In this document: piece by piece, positions 54,981 to 64,000 of the stretch
Numbering within the stretch: the first letter of the stretch is position 1
Layout of the letters: every line of letters begins with the position of its first letter
Program-made: the position numbers and the translations under genes
DNA from: Undibacterium sp. KW1
GTDB taxonomy: Bacteria; Pseudomonadota; Gammaproteobacteria; Burkholderiales; Burkholderiaceae_D
Direction of reading: 5' to 3'
Assembly (NCBI RefSeq): GCF_009937955.1
Contig: NZ_AP018439.1
Location: 3,224,001-3,288,000, forward strand
DNA length: 64,000 nt
Notes under the pieces: model-generated
What the model was told of the DNA's origin: nothing
The model's input: the letters and a program-made list of their open reading frames with translations, nothing else
The model's database searches: none

Positions 54981-56687
54981 ATGTATCGTTACGACCAGCA
55001 CGATCACCAAATCATCAAGGAACGTATTGCACAATTCCGTGACCAGGTTAGCCGCCGGCTCTCGAATGAATTGAGTGAAGATGAATTCCGTATTTTGCGT
55101 CTGCAAAACGGCCTGTACATGCAGCGTCACGCCTATATGCTGCGGGTGGCAGTGCCATACGGCATGCTGTCGTCGAACCAGGTACGCAAGTTTGCTCATA
55201 TTGCCCGCAAATATGATCGTGGTTATGGTCATTTTACGACTCGTCAGAATATCCAGTACAACTGGATTAACCTGGAAGATACACCAGACATCCTGGAAGA
55301 ACTGGCATCAGTAGAAATGCATGCCATCCAGACTTCTGGCAACTGCATGCGCAATATCACTTCAGATGAATTCGCTGGTGTTGCTGCTGATGAAGTGATA
55401 GATCCGCGCGCCTATGCAGAAATCCTGCGTCAATGGACTACCTTCCACCCTGAGTTTGCCTACTTGCCGCGCAAGTTCAAGATCGCCATCAATGGTGCAA
55501 AAGAAGACCGTGCCGCGATTGCAGTGCATGATATTGGACTGACTGTGGTACACAATGAAGCTGGCGAAGTCGGCTTCAAGGTCATGGTTGGCGGCGGCAT
55601 GGGCCGTACGCCTATACTGGGTAGCGTGATACGCGAATTCCTGCCGTGGCAACATGTCATGACTTACCTCGAAGCGATATTGCGTATCTATAACCAGTAC
55701 GGTCGTCGCGACAATATCTATAAAGCACGTATCAAGATACTGGTGAAAGCCATAGGTGCAGAGGATTTTGCCCGTCAGGTAGAAGAAGAATGGCAAGACA
55801 TCAAGGATGGCCCAGCCACTTTGACAGAAGCAGAATTGAAACGCGTTGCCAGTTACTTCACAACGCCAGATTATGAAAATCTGCCTGCGCAAGATGCCGC
55901 TTATGAACAGCACTTGCAGGACAATAAATCCTTTGCCAACTGGGTCAAGCGTAATGTCAAACCACACAAGGTGGCTGGCTATGCAGCCGTGGTCTTGTCA
56001 CTGAAGAAGCCAGGCGTGCCTCCGGGTGATGCCAGCTCTGAGCAAATGGATTTCATCGCCGATCTGGCCGATCAATACAGCTTTGGCGAACTCCGTGTCA
56101 CGCATGAACAAAACCTGGTGCTGGCTGATGTCAAAGTCGCTGACTTGTTCACCGTCTGGCAAGAAGCCAAGGCCCACGGCCTGGCGACACCAAATATCGG
56201 TTTGCTGACCGACATGATCTGCTGCCCAGGCGGTGACTTCTGTGCGCTGGCAAATGCCAAGTCCATCCCTATCGCGCTGGATATCACCGATCGCTTCAAC
56301 GACCTTGATTATCTGCATGATATTGGCGACATAGAACTCAATATGTCTGGCTGTATCAATGCCTGTGGTCATCACCATGTCGGCAATATCGGCATTCTGG
56401 GTGTGGATAAAGATGGCAGCGAGTTTTACCAGGTATCCATAGGTGGTGCGCAGGGTAATAGCGCCGCCATAGGCAAGATCATAGGCCCGTCTTTTGCTGC
56501 TGGACAAATGCCGGAGGTGATAGACCGCATCATCCAGGTGTATGTGCGCGACCGTCTCGAAAACGAACGCTTCATCGACACTGCACAACGTCTGGGGATC
56601 GCGCCATTCAAGGAATTTGTGTATGCAACACCGATACGTACCAATGAACATCATGGTGAAGACGCCGGTACTGCTGTCAGCTACTGA
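54981..56687 (+). CDS. cysI: Sulfite reductase haemoprotein (ferredoxin/NADPH type)
   Basis: 568 residues. The parallel ferredoxin-like half-domains (HAYMLRVAVPYGMLSSNQVR, YGHFTTRQNIQYNWI) and the sirohaem/Fe4S4 cysteines (MICCPGGDFCALANAKS, C-x5-C; SGCINACGHHH, C-x3-C) are intact. It reduces sulfite to sulfide with six electrons. No cysJ flavoprotein gene is present here, so the electron donor must be encoded elsewhere. It is followed at 17 bp by the DUF934 gene. Confidence 0.95.
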   Translation: MYRYDQHDHQIIKERIAQFRDQVSRRLSNELSEDEFRILRLQNGLYMQRHAYMLRVAVPYGMLSSNQVRKFAHIARKYDRGYGHFTTRQNIQYNWINLEDTPDILEELASVEMHAIQTSGNCMRNITSDEFAGVAADEVIDPRAYAEILRQWTTFHPEFAYLPRKFKIAINGAKEDRAAIAVHDIGLTVVHNEAGEVGFKVMVGGGMGRTPILGSVIREFLPWQHVMTYLEAILRIYNQYGRRDNIYKARIKILVKAIGAEDFARQVEEEWQDIKDGPATLTEAELKRVASYFTTPDYENLPAQDAAYEQHLQDNKSFANWVKRNVKPHKVAGYAAVVLSLKKPGVPPGDASSEQMDFIADLADQYSFGELRVTHEQNLVLADVKVADLFTVWQEAKAHGLATPNIGLLTDMICCPGGDFCALANAKSIPIALDITDRFNDLDYLHDIGDIELNMSGCINACGHHHVGNIGILGVDKDGSEFYQVSIGGAQGNSAAIGKIIGPSFAAGQMPEVIDRIIQVYVRDRLENERFIDTAQRLGIAPFKEFVYATPIRTNEHHGEDAGTAVSY

Positions 56688-56704
56688 AATTAAGAAAGTG
56701 CATC

Positions 56705-57226
56705 ATGCGAGAAATTATTAAAGACAAAGCCATCGTAGCCGACGACTGGACAGTATTGCGTCTCACCGAAAATGAAACACCGGATGCCGTCAGCGTACCT
56801 GCGGGCAAAGTCATCATCCCGCTGAAAGTATGGTTGCTGCAACGCGAAAGCCTGTTGAACCGTACTGATATTGCCGTCTGGTTCAGCAGCGATGAGCAGG
56901 CAAAAGAATTGAAAGAAGATATCGGCCGCTTTAAGCTGCTGGCAGTGGATTTCCCTAAATTTGCCGATGGCCGCGGTTACTCCATTGCCTATAACCTGCG
57001 TTCACGATTGAATTTCACTGGCGAATTGCGTGCCATCGGCGATGTCTTGCGCGACCAATTGTTTTACATGCAGCGCGTTGGTTTCAATGCCTTTGCCACA
57101 CGGGAAGACAAGAATATCCAAGATGCAATCAAAGGTCTGACTGATTTTTCTGAAAAATACCAGACTTCCTGGGATGAGAAAAACCCCTTGTTCCGCCGCG
57201 CAGAGCGCACAGGGGCTGAAGCATGA
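56705..57226 (+). CDS. DUF934 protein of the sulfate reduction cluster
   Basis: 173 residues. The family features IIKDKAIVADDWTVLR near the start, and the central stretch FPKFADGRGYSIAYNLRSRL and RAIGDVLRDQLFYMQRVGFN are clear. DUF934 genes sit between cysI and cysH in many betaproteobacteria and are assumed to help sulfite reduction, perhaps in electron supply, but the activity is not established. It overlaps cysH by 4 bp (ATGA). Confidence 0.9.
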   Translation: MREIIKDKAIVADDWTVLRLTENETPDAVSVPAGKVIIPLKVWLLQRESLLNRTDIAVWFSSDEQAKELKEDIGRFKLLAVDFPKFADGRGYSIAYNLRSRLNFTGELRAIGDVLRDQLFYMQRVGFNAFATREDKNIQDAIKGLTDFSEKYQTSWDEKNPLFRRAERTGAEA

Positions 57227-57936
57227 GTGATTTTCTGGAGCGCCTTGCCGCAACTCAGGCTATATTGGAAAGAATCGCTGACGACTTTGAGCCAGCGGTA
57301 TTTGCTTCCAGCCTGGCGGCAGAAGACATGGTGTTGACTGACCTGATTTTGCGCAAGAAATTGAATATCACGATTTTCTCGCTGGAAACTGGACGCCTGC
57401 ATGCAGAAACCCTGGGCATGCTGGATAAAGTCAAGGAAACCTATGGCACAGAAATCAAGCTGTTCAAGCCGGATGCTGCTGCAGTAGAAAATTATGTCAG
57501 CCAGCATGGGCTGAATGCGTTTTATGACAGCGTGGAAATGCGCAAGGAATGCTGCCGCATACGCAAGGTGGAACCGCTGAAACGTGCACTGGCAGGCAAC
57601 AAGGCCTGGGTCACAGGCCAGCGCCGCGCGCAGTCTGCAACACGTACTGAATTGGCGATACAGGAAGACGATACGACACATGGCCTGCAAAAGTTTAATC
57701 CTTTGGCAGATTGGTCAGAAGATGATGTCTGGCACTATCTCAGGAGCAACAATGTGCCTTACAATCCTTTGCATGACAAAGGATATCCATCAATAGGTTG
57801 TGAACCCTGCACCCGCGCCATACAACCAGGTGAAGATGTCAGGGCTGGACGATGGTGGTGGGAAAACCCCGATTCCAAGGAATGCGGTCTGCATGTGGTG
57901 GATGGCAAGCTGATCCGAATTAAACAAGCTGTCTGA
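57223..57936 (+). CDS. cysH: Adenylyl-sulfate (APS) reductase
   Basis: 237 residues. The PP-loop-like N-terminus (FASSLAAEDMVLTDLI), two cysteine pairs (KECCRIRKVEPL and GCEPCTRAI) that bind a 4Fe-4S cluster in APS reductases, and the C-terminal catalytic ECGLH are all present. The Fe-S cysteines favour APS over PAPS as substrate, which agrees with the absence of cysC nearby. It makes sulfite from APS, using thioredoxin. Confidence 0.94.
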   Translation: MSDFLERLAATQAILERIADDFEPAVFASSLAAEDMVLTDLILRKKLNITIFSLETGRLHAETLGMLDKVKETYGTEIKLFKPDAAAVENYVSQHGLNAFYDSVEMRKECCRIRKVEPLKRALAGNKAWVTGQRRAQSATRTELAIQEDDTTHGLQKFNPLADWSEDDVWHYLRSNNVPYNPLHDKGYPSIGCEPCTRAIQPGEDVRAGRWWWENPDSKECGLHVVDGKLIRIKQAV

Positions 57937-57948
57937 AGAAGAAAAATC

Positions 57949-58884
57949 ATGAATACTGTCGTGGAAAACCATTTTATTGATGCTGCGAGCAATCGCCACC
58001 TGGATTGGCTGGAATCCGAAGCCATCCATATCATGCGCGAAGTCGCGGCTGAATGCAGCAACCCTGCCCTGCTGTTTTCTGGCGGCAAAGACTCTATCGT
58101 CTTGCTGCGCCTGGCAGAAAAGGCTTTCCGCCCGGGTAAATTCCCTTTCCCGCTGGTGCATATTGATACTGGCCATAACTTCCCTGAAGTCATCGCCTTT
58201 CGCGACAAGCGGGTTGCCCAACTGGGTGAACGCCTCATCGTTGGTTCGGTAGAAGAATCGATACGCCGTGGCACAGTACGCCTGCGCAACCCGGCAACGG
58301 ACTCACGCAATGCGGCACAAGCCGTGACCTTGCTGGAAACTATCGCAGAGCATAAGTTCGATGCCTGCATAGGCGGTGCCCGTCGCGATGAAGAAAAAGC
58401 CCGCGCCAAGGAGAGAATATTCTCTTTCCGTGATGAATTTGGTCAATGGAACCCGAAAGCACAGCGCCCTGAACTGTGGGACCTGTATAACACCCGCGTC
58501 CACGCTGGCGAAAACATGCGCGTCTTCCCTATCTCGAACTGGACCGAGCTCGACGTATGGCAATACATCGCCCGTGAAAAACTGGAATTGCCACAGATTT
58601 ATTTTGCCCATGAACGCCAGGTCATACCACGCAATGGCTTGCTGGTGCCACTGACTGACCTGACGCCGCCACGTGATGGTGAAACGGTAGAGACGCAGGT
58701 TGTCCGCTTCCGTACCGTTGGTGATATCTCCTGCACCTGCCCGGTATCGTCTGACGCCGCAACAGTAGAAGCCATCATCGCTGAGACAGCGATTACCCAG
58801 ATTACAGAACGTGGCGCCACACGCATGGATGACCAGACATCAGAAGCATCGATGGAAAAACGTAAAAAAGAAGGATATTTCTAA
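57949..58884 (+). CDS. cysD: Sulfate adenylyltransferase subunit 2
   Basis: 311 residues. The PP-loop LLFSGGKDSIVLLRLAEKAF and the ending RATRMDDQTSEASMEKRKKE are typical of CysD. With CysN it forms ATP sulfurylase, making APS from sulfate and ATP. It overlaps the cysN start by one base (TAATG). Confidence 0.96.
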   Translation: MNTVVENHFIDAASNRHLDWLESEAIHIMREVAAECSNPALLFSGGKDSIVLLRLAEKAFRPGKFPFPLVHIDTGHNFPEVIAFRDKRVAQLGERLIVGSVEESIRRGTVRLRNPATDSRNAAQAVTLLETIAEHKFDACIGGARRDEEKARAKERIFSFRDEFGQWNPKAQRPELWDLYNTRVHAGENMRVFPISNWTELDVWQYIAREKLELPQIYFAHERQVIPRNGLLVPLTDLTPPRDGETVETQVVRFRTVGDISCTCPVSSDAATVEAIIAETAITQITERGATRMDDQTSEASMEKRKKEGYF

Positions 58885-60200
58885 TGAACGCCGTAGAACA
58901 ATTGACTGCCGCCGTTGGTAGAGAACGTGGCCTGTTGCGCTTCATCACGGCGGGTTCAGTGGATGATGGCAAGAGCACTTTGATCGGTCGCCTGCTGTTT
59001 GACAGCAAGGGTATTTTTGCTGACCAGCTTGATGCCATTTCACGCGCCAAGCACAAGCGCACCGTTGGTGACACCATAGACTTGTCCCTGCTGACGGATG
59101 GACTGGAAGCAGAACGCGAACAAGGCATCACTATTGACGTGGCCTATCGCTACTTCGCGACACCAAAACGCAAGTTCATCATCGCCGATACACCTGGCCA
59201 TGAACAATACACGCGCAATATGGTGACTGGTGCATCGACTGCCGATGCAGTCATCATTTTGATCGACGTGTCCAAGGTCAAACTCAATGATGATGGTAGT
59301 GTCGATTTGCTGACGCAAACCAAACGTCATTCCACCATTGCCCATTTGCTGCAGATTGAACATGTGATCGTCGCTGTCAACAAGATGGATCTGGTGAACT
59401 ACGACCAGACGGTATATGAGCGCATCATTGGCGCCTACCAGGAGTTTGCTGATCAACTGGGCCTGAAAGACATACGCCCTATCCCGCTGTCAGCCCTGGC
59501 GGGTGACAATGTCGTCACAGCGAGCGAAAAACTGGCCTGGTACAAGGGCCCGACGCTGATAGAGTTACTGGAATCCTTAAACGTCTATGATGCCTGCCAC
59601 GACGAACCTTTCCGCTTCCCGGTGCAACTGGTGGCACGCCACAATGGCCATGAAGCAAATGATTTCCGTGGTTACATGGGCCGTATTGAAGCTGGCAAGG
59701 TCAGCAAGGGCGATAAACTGCTAGTGCAACCTGGTGGCCAGACTGCCACCGTCAAAGACATTCTGACGCTGGATACTTCGCTTGACACTGCCGTCGTCGG
59801 CCAGTCAGTGACTATCTTGCTGGATGAATATGTAGATATTTCACGCGGCGACATGCTGGTGGGCGCAGACCGCCCTGCGACGCTGTTGAAAACCGTCAAG
59901 GCTGACTTGTGCTGGTTGTCAGAAGATGCGCTGGATATACGCCGCAAATACTGGCTCAAGCACACCACCAGGCAAGTCGCCGCCAGAGTCACTGGCATTG
60001 ATACCCTGCTGGATATCAATACGCAGGAACGCCGCCCTGCTGACAGCCTGAAGCTCAATGACATCGCCACCGTCACCCTGAATGTGGCCCAGGCACTGGC
60101 AGCCGACGATTATCAGGACTTACGCTCTACTGGTGCGTTCATCCTCATTGATGAAGTGACACACCAGACCGTGGCAGCAGGCATGATAAGACTGGCCTGA
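58884..60200 (+). CDS. cysN: Sulfate adenylyltransferase subunit 1 (GTPase)
   Basis: 438 residues. G1 is GSVDDGKSTLIGRLLFD, G3 is DTPGHEQYTRNM and G4 is VNKMDLV. EF-Tu-like domains follow. It drives APS formation by GTP hydrolysis. There is no fused CysC kinase domain (such fusions are about 600 residues), which fits direct APS reduction by CysH. Confidence 0.96.
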   Translation: MNAVEQLTAAVGRERGLLRFITAGSVDDGKSTLIGRLLFDSKGIFADQLDAISRAKHKRTVGDTIDLSLLTDGLEAEREQGITIDVAYRYFATPKRKFIIADTPGHEQYTRNMVTGASTADAVIILIDVSKVKLNDDGSVDLLTQTKRHSTIAHLLQIEHVIVAVNKMDLVNYDQTVYERIIGAYQEFADQLGLKDIRPIPLSALAGDNVVTASEKLAWYKGPTLIELLESLNVYDACHDEPFRFPVQLVARHNGHEANDFRGYMGRIEAGKVSKGDKLLVQPGGQTATVKDILTLDTSLDTAVVGQSVTILLDEYVDISRGDMLVGADRPATLLKTVKADLCWLSEDALDIRRKYWLKHTTRQVAARVTGIDTLLDINTQERRPADSLKLNDIATVTLNVAQALAADDYQDLRSTGAFILIDEVTHQTVAAGMIRLA

Positions 60201-60203
60201 GTC

Positions 60204-60926
60204 ATGCAAGGTGCTCAGGGCAAGGTTTATCTGATAGGAGCAGGCCCCGGTGCTGCGGACCTGATTACGGTACGTGGTGCCCGTCTGCTGGCACTGGCAG
60301 ACGTAGTGTTGTATGACGCCCTGGTCACGGCAGAGATGCTGGATCTGTGTCCACAGGCGGTCAAAATCTCGGTGGGCAAACGCAGCGGACAACGGTCTGC
60401 TGCGCAAGAGCACATCAATCAGCAAATGCTGGAATGCGCGGCGCAATATGCCCTCGTCGTTCGCCTCAAGGGCGGTGACCCCATGCTATTTGGCCGAGCT
60501 GATGAAGAACTGACTGCGCTGGAAGCTGCAGGCATAGACTACGAAATCGTACCCGGCATCACCACTGCACTTGCAGCGGCAGCCAGCGTCAGGCAACCGC
60601 TGACCAAGCGTGGCGTGGCACGCAGCGTTGCCTTGTTCACTTCCAGCACAGCCCCTGGCGAAAGGTCAGATACCCGCATTCCTGAATGCGACACCCTGGT
60701 GCAATACATGGGAGGCAGAGAAGCCACGCTGACAGCGCAACGCATGCTGGCGGCCAATTTCCCTGGCAATTTGCCTGTGGTCATCATAGAAAATTGCAGT
60801 CGCCCGAATGAATGCAGCCAGGCCTTGAGTCTGGATGAATTATCCAAAGGTCTGCCCATCAGCACAGGGCCGGTATTAGTGATGATGGGTGAAGCAATGC
60901 GGGCACGTACTGTCAAATCATCGTGA
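60204..60926 (+). CDS. cobA: Uroporphyrinogen-III C-methyltransferase
   Basis: 240 residues. SUMT motifs: VYLIGAGPGAADLITVRGAR at the start, VVRLKGGDPMLFGRADEELT and TRIPECDTLVQYMGGREATL. It makes precorrin-2, the precursor of the sirohaem used by the sulfite reductase in this cluster. It starts 3 bp after cysN and is a single-domain enzyme without the CysG dehydrogenase part. Confidence 0.93.
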   Translation: MQGAQGKVYLIGAGPGAADLITVRGARLLALADVVLYDALVTAEMLDLCPQAVKISVGKRSGQRSAAQEHINQQMLECAAQYALVVRLKGGDPMLFGRADEELTALEAAGIDYEIVPGITTALAAAASVRQPLTKRGVARSVALFTSSTAPGERSDTRIPECDTLVQYMGGREATLTAQRMLAANFPGNLPVVIIENCSRPNECSQALSLDELSKGLPISTGPVLVMMGEAMRARTVKSS

Positions 60927-60945
60927 CAATGACGCTCGAATAAGA

Positions 60946-61713
60946 CTAAGGTGGCAACCTTACACCAAGTCTGCGTGCCATTAATTGTAATATCCCACCA
61001 TCTCGCAGTTGTTCATACAATTCGTCGTAGCGCAGGCGTAATTGCTCACAATTGGCATTTTTACAGTAAGCCAGATAACCATCCTGCATATCCATGAAGG
61101 GTTCTATCATCAGCAATTCATTGCTGATGCCCATGGTTTTCATAGTCGCCTCGGTATTTCGCATATTACTGGCAAGATAATCGACCCGCTTTGCCAGCAA
61201 CATATTGAGGCCATTGGTCAGGGTGTTGGCAACCACAGGCTTGATGATGGTACGCAGGTTCTCAAACTGGGGGCCATATACCCAGCCATTGATGACACCA
61301 AGTTTGAGACCGGGCATGCTGGCATAATTGCCATCCCAGTTCATGTCTGATCCTTTGCGTATATACAAGGCCATGATGTCGCGATAAAAAGCACGCCTGG
61401 CGAACCCATACTTGGCTTCTCTTTCTGCGGTTTTATACGGGCCTATGAGTATCTGCGCCTGCTCATGTTCGACCATCCATTGCGCCCTGGCCCAAGGGTA
61501 AATTTCGAATTTGACTTCATCGCCATTTTGCCTGGCAAGCGCACGTATGATGTCGGCACCCAGCCCAGTGAATTCGCCAGTGGGAGTACGTTCAAATACA
61601 TTGGCGAATTCTGTTCCGACAGCCAATACCTGGCCAGCGTTAGCGGCAGTGACAGGCAGTGCGAAAACGAGTGCCAGCAAGGCAATTGAAAATACTGTTT
61701 TCAACTGAATCAT
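60946..61713 (-). CDS. Periplasmic solute-binding protein, family 3
   Basis: 255 residues from MIQLKTVFSIALLALVFALP, a Sec signal ending ANAG. The family-3 pattern is visible in GEFTGLGADIIRALARQNGD, WMVEHEQAQILIGPYKTAER and KLGVINGWVYGPQFENLRTI. No ABC permease genes are adjacent, so it may serve a distant transporter or act as a stand-alone sensor. The start at 61779 would place 22 residues before the signal and is rejected. Confidence 0.82.
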   Translation of the reverse strand: MIQLKTVFSIALLALVFALPVTAANAGQVLAVGTEFANVFERTPTGEFTGLGADIIRALARQNGDEVKFEIYPWARAQWMVEHEQAQILIGPYKTAEREAKYGFARRAFYRDIMALYIRKGSDMNWDGNYASMPGLKLGVINGWVYGPQFENLRTIIKPVVANTLTNGLNMLLAKRVDYLASNMRNTEATMKTMGISNELLMIEPFMDMQDGYLAYCKNANCEQLRLRYDELYEQLRDGGILQLMARRLGVRLPP

Positions 61714-61801
61714 ACTTTTTCCTGCATTCGGGGTCAGCACAGAAACAGCATTATTGATGAACAATAACCTTGCACTCATTTACCAGGAATAGCAACAGCC
61801 T

Positions 61802-62173
61802 TTATAGCACATTGAGGCAATAATCACGTATCGCCTGCAGAACCGTTTCATCTTCGCCAACAGCATTTACTATCTTGAATTGCAAACCAGGATGGCTTGC
61901 ACGTATTGTCTCAGCGAGTACTGGCAAATCCCGCAGGACATGACCACCCTGCCCCAAAAACACGGGGGCCAAAGTGATACTTGCACATCCGTCTGCGACC
62001 AGTTGCGCCGCCAGCTCTGGCAATGACGGCGTCATGAATTCGAGGAATGCCAGAGCTACGGTGACATCCGGCAAACTGGCTTGCGTCATCGTTTGCAGAC
62101 GCTGGAAAGGCGCAGCCCAGCGCGGGTCGCGGGCGCCGTGGGCAAACAGGATCAGGGCTGATTTATTTGCCAT
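61802..62173 (-). CDS. cbiX: Short-form CbiX sirohydrochlorin chelatase
   Basis: 123 residues, the single-domain length. The active-site His of LILFAHGARDPRW and the second His of FLGQGGHVLRDLP are present. It inserts Fe2+ or Co2+ into sirohydrochlorin; near cobA and cysI the iron reaction to sirohaem is the natural reading. Its start overlaps the lptG stop (TGATG), an unusual operon partner. Confidence 0.85.
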   Translation of the reverse strand: MANKSALILFAHGARDPRWAAPFQRLQTMTQASLPDVTVALAFLEFMTPSLPELAAQLVADGCASITLAPVFLGQGGHVLRDLPVLAETIRASHPGLQFKIVNAVGEDETVLQAIRDYCLNVL

Positions 62174-63306
62174 CAGTTTCTTTCAACATAGCGTAGGCCC
62201 AATGAGGCAATAATAAGGAACAGGATACTCGGTACCACCGCAGTCACCAGCGCAGGCCAGGTATTGAGCAATCCCACATGCGAGAACAAGGCATTGATGA
62301 GGTAAAAAGTCATACCTATCATGATGCCGCTGAAAATCTTCAGACTGACACCACCGCTACGCACATGCAGGTAAGCAAACGGTAGCGCCAGCGCCATCAT
62401 GACCAGCGCTGCAAATGGATAAGTGATTTTTTTCCAGAAGGCGATTTCATAGCGCTCACCATCCTGCTTATTATCTGCCAGATGCTTGGTGAACGCGGCC
62501 AGATCGGTTGCCGACATGCGGTCAGGATCAGCAAACAGTACTGACAAGATATCTGGTGTGACTTCTGATACGACGTCGCGGCTTGCCAGCTTCTCGCTCT
62601 TGACAGCGGCAATATCTTCACTGGTCAGGGTTTTGGGGAAAGAAGTTTCTATCACATCGGAAAGTCGCCAGATGTTCTTGCCCATGTATTCAGCATCCGT
62701 CGCTGTCATTTCACGCGACAGGTGGAAGTTTTTATCAAACTCGAATATCTTGACGCTCTTCAAATGGCGGTTGGGCAGGATTTCTTTGACATTCAAAAAA
62801 CGGGAACCGATGATGTCGCCAGTCAAACCATTTTCCCGCACCAGGTCCTTCGTCCACAAGCCTGTGCGGAATTCCTGCTCCAGTGATTCACCGATAGCGC
62901 TGAGTTTCATTTTCTCGGCAAACTTGCTGGAAACCGGCGAAATGACTTCGCCAAACAAGAAGGTCAGCAAAACGAAGATCATGCCTATCTTGAGCAGGAT
63001 ACTACCCGCCATCATGGTGGACATGCTGGATGCACGCATGATGGTGAATTCAGAATTGGAAGCAAATTGCGCCAGTACATAAATCGTACCGATCAACACC
63101 GCAATAGGCATGAATTCATAGATACGGCCAGGCCAGCCTAGTAACACATAAATCACTGCATGCTTGAGCTGATAGCCGCCCCGGTTCACCGAAGACTGTA
63201 ATTCGTTGACCAGGTCGAAGAAGGAAAACAAGGCCAGCAAAGCCAGCATGACGAACAGGACTGAGCGTAATATCTCAACGCCAAAATATCTTTGTAAAAT
63301 TTTCAT
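62173..63306 (-). CDS. lptG: LPS export system permease LptG
   Basis: 377 residues from the ATG at 63306, which overlaps the lptF stop as ATGA. Six membrane segments: the N-terminal pair around VLFVMLALLALFSFFDLVNE and YEFMPIAVLIGTIYVLAQFA, the large periplasmic jellyroll, and the C-terminal pair ITYPFAALVMMALALPFAYL and on. The coupling-helix segment SNSEFTIMRASSMS is typical. With LptF and LptB it extracts LPS from the inner membrane. Confidence 0.94.
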   Translation of the reverse strand: MKILQRYFGVEILRSVLFVMLALLALFSFFDLVNELQSSVNRGGYQLKHAVIYVLLGWPGRIYEFMPIAVLIGTIYVLAQFASNSEFTIMRASSMSTMMAGSILLKIGMIFVLLTFLFGEVISPVSSKFAEKMKLSAIGESLEQEFRTGLWTKDLVRENGLTGDIIGSRFLNVKEILPNRHLKSVKIFEFDKNFHLSREMTATDAEYMGKNIWRLSDVIETSFPKTLTSEDIAAVKSEKLASRDVVSEVTPDILSVLFADPDRMSATDLAAFTKHLADNKQDGERYEIAFWKKITYPFAALVMMALALPFAYLHVRSGGVSLKIFSGIMIGMTFYLINALFSHVGLLNTWPALVTAVVPSILFLIIASLGLRYVERN

Positions 63307-64000
63307 GCTGGGCACTTTTCCTTACCGCGCAAACCTGATTTAAAACGTACCCACAACATTAAAGGGTGCCAGCGGCTATTCACTTTTAAACGCCATAAAA
63401 ACATGCAGAGAGTCAGGACAGCCACAAACAAGTGATGTGGCCACCAGGCCATGCCGAAACTGCTACGCTCCTGTACCACCAGCGCCTGCAGGATATTCGT
63501 GACTGACAGGTAGATCACTACCAGCAGCAGCGCAACGATCAGATTGGCAGAGCGCCCGACACGCGGATTAACATAGCCCAGAGGGATAGCCAGCAGCAAC
63601 AGCACCGCGCACATCAAAGGCAAAGATATACGCCACAACAGCTCGCCGAACTTGGTACTGTCCAGATTTTCCACCAAAGCTGTCAAAGGCATGGATTTGG
63701 CAGATTTGTCTCCGGCGATACTGGCATTCTGGCTGGATATCAGCACGCCATATTTTTCGAACTGCATCATCTGGAAATCAGGCGCAGTTGGCAAGCCATC
63801 GTAGCGCCGCCCTTTGCTCATGACCAGGAACTTGTCGCCAGCTTTGTCGATTTCTACCATGCCCTCTTTGGCAACGACGATGCTGGAGCGGCCATCTTTA
63901 TAGGTATTGATGAAAATGTTTTGTACTTTACTGAGATCGCCTGCCACTTCTTCGACAAAGAAAATGCGGTCGGATGATGCAGATTCCTGAAACTTGCCCG
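63303..64000 (-). CDS. lptF: LPS export system permease LptF, 5' part outside the window
   Basis: The frame is open to the window edge; the 3' end is at 63303 and 232 residues are present. The visible part has the periplasmic beta-jellyroll (IFINTYKDGRSSIVVAKEGM) and the last membrane segments (LMCAVLLLLAIPLGYVNPRV, LIVALLLVVIYLSVTNILQA). It precedes lptG with a 4-bp overlap. The start lies to the right of base 64000. Confidence 0.93.
   Translation of the reverse strand, partial: GKFQESASSDRIFFVEEVAGDLSKVQNIFINTYKDGRSSIVVAKEGMVEIDKAGDKFLVMSKGRRYDGLPTAPDFQMMQFEKYGVLISSQNASIAGDKSAKSMPLTALVENLDSTKFGELLWRISLPLMCAVLLLLAIPLGYVNPRVGRSANLIVALLLVVIYLSVTNILQALVVQERSSFGMAWWPHHLFVAVLTLCMFLWRLKVNSRWHPLMLWVRFKSGLRGKEKCPA

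Overview
The window is a chromosomal segment of a Gram-negative betaproteobacterium with roughly 50% GC. The order scpB-rluB-rimP-nusA-infB-rbfA-truB-typA, an assimilatory sulfate cluster with an APS-type CysH and DUF934, and the aat/bpt/pyrD block all point to Burkholderiales. Oxalobacteraceae (for example Undibacterium) is my best guess. That guess comes from gene order and composition, not from a database search.

Layout. 1-8.8 kb: a Sel1 lipoprotein, a divergent NRAMP-type transporter, a response regulator and a hybrid histidine kinase, then three tandem Crp/Fnr-family paralogues that each carry a similar inverted repeat about 100 bp upstream of the start. 9.1 kb: tRNA-His. 9.35-9.9 kb: an LTXXQ-like periplasmic protein. 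10.1-11.1 kb: dusA, whose 5' end is occupied by an integrated element. 11.10-22.72 kb: an 11.6-kb prophage remnant bounded by 23-bp direct repeats, with a tyrosine integrase, small cargo genes of unknown function, two orphan adenine methyltransferases, a complete lysis set (holin-like proteins, exported endolysin, nested Rz/Rz1), a papain-like hydrolase, a beta-propeller tail fibre, and a rightward DUF550/PrtN-like operon. No terminase, portal, capsid or repressor is visible. 22.7-26.1 kb: the severed dusA 5' fragment, a decayed tRNA-His copy, a cupin gene with an early amber codon, DUF1294, an amidohydrolase and a TrhP-type U32 protein. 26.2-39 kb: an EamA transporter and the translation/ribosome-maturation operon (typA, truB, rbfA, infB, nusA, rimP, then rluB and scpB). 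39.5-53.4 kb: a chemoreceptor, tRNA-fMet, a Nudix hydrolase, amt with a sigma-54-like promoter, the N-degron transferases aat and bpt, pyrD, an aldo/keto reductase, a cyclophilin, a PRMT-like methyltransferase, and ribB under an FMN riboswitch. 54.1-62.2 kb: sulfate assimilation (TauE-like permease, cysI, DUF934, cysH, cysD, cysN, cobA) with cbiX nearby for sirohaem. 62.2-64 kb: lptG and the 3' part of lptF, which runs off the window.

How the genes work together. cysDN activates sulfate to APS, cysH reduces APS to sulfite, and cysI reduces sulfite to sulfide. cobA and cbiX supply sirohaem to cysI. nusA-infB-rbfA-truB-rimP-typA is the classic transcription/translation-coupling and 30S-maturation operon.

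Most unusual signals: six copies of a 20-bp dyad (CATAG-N10-CTATG with an oriented core) flanking one of the prophage methyltransferases; dusA decapitation by the element; the shared dyads of the Crp triplet; and three apparent lesions (a frameshift in ribB, a frameshift in a prophage gene, an amber codon in the cupin gene). The two frameshifts sit at homopolymers and could be assembly errors.
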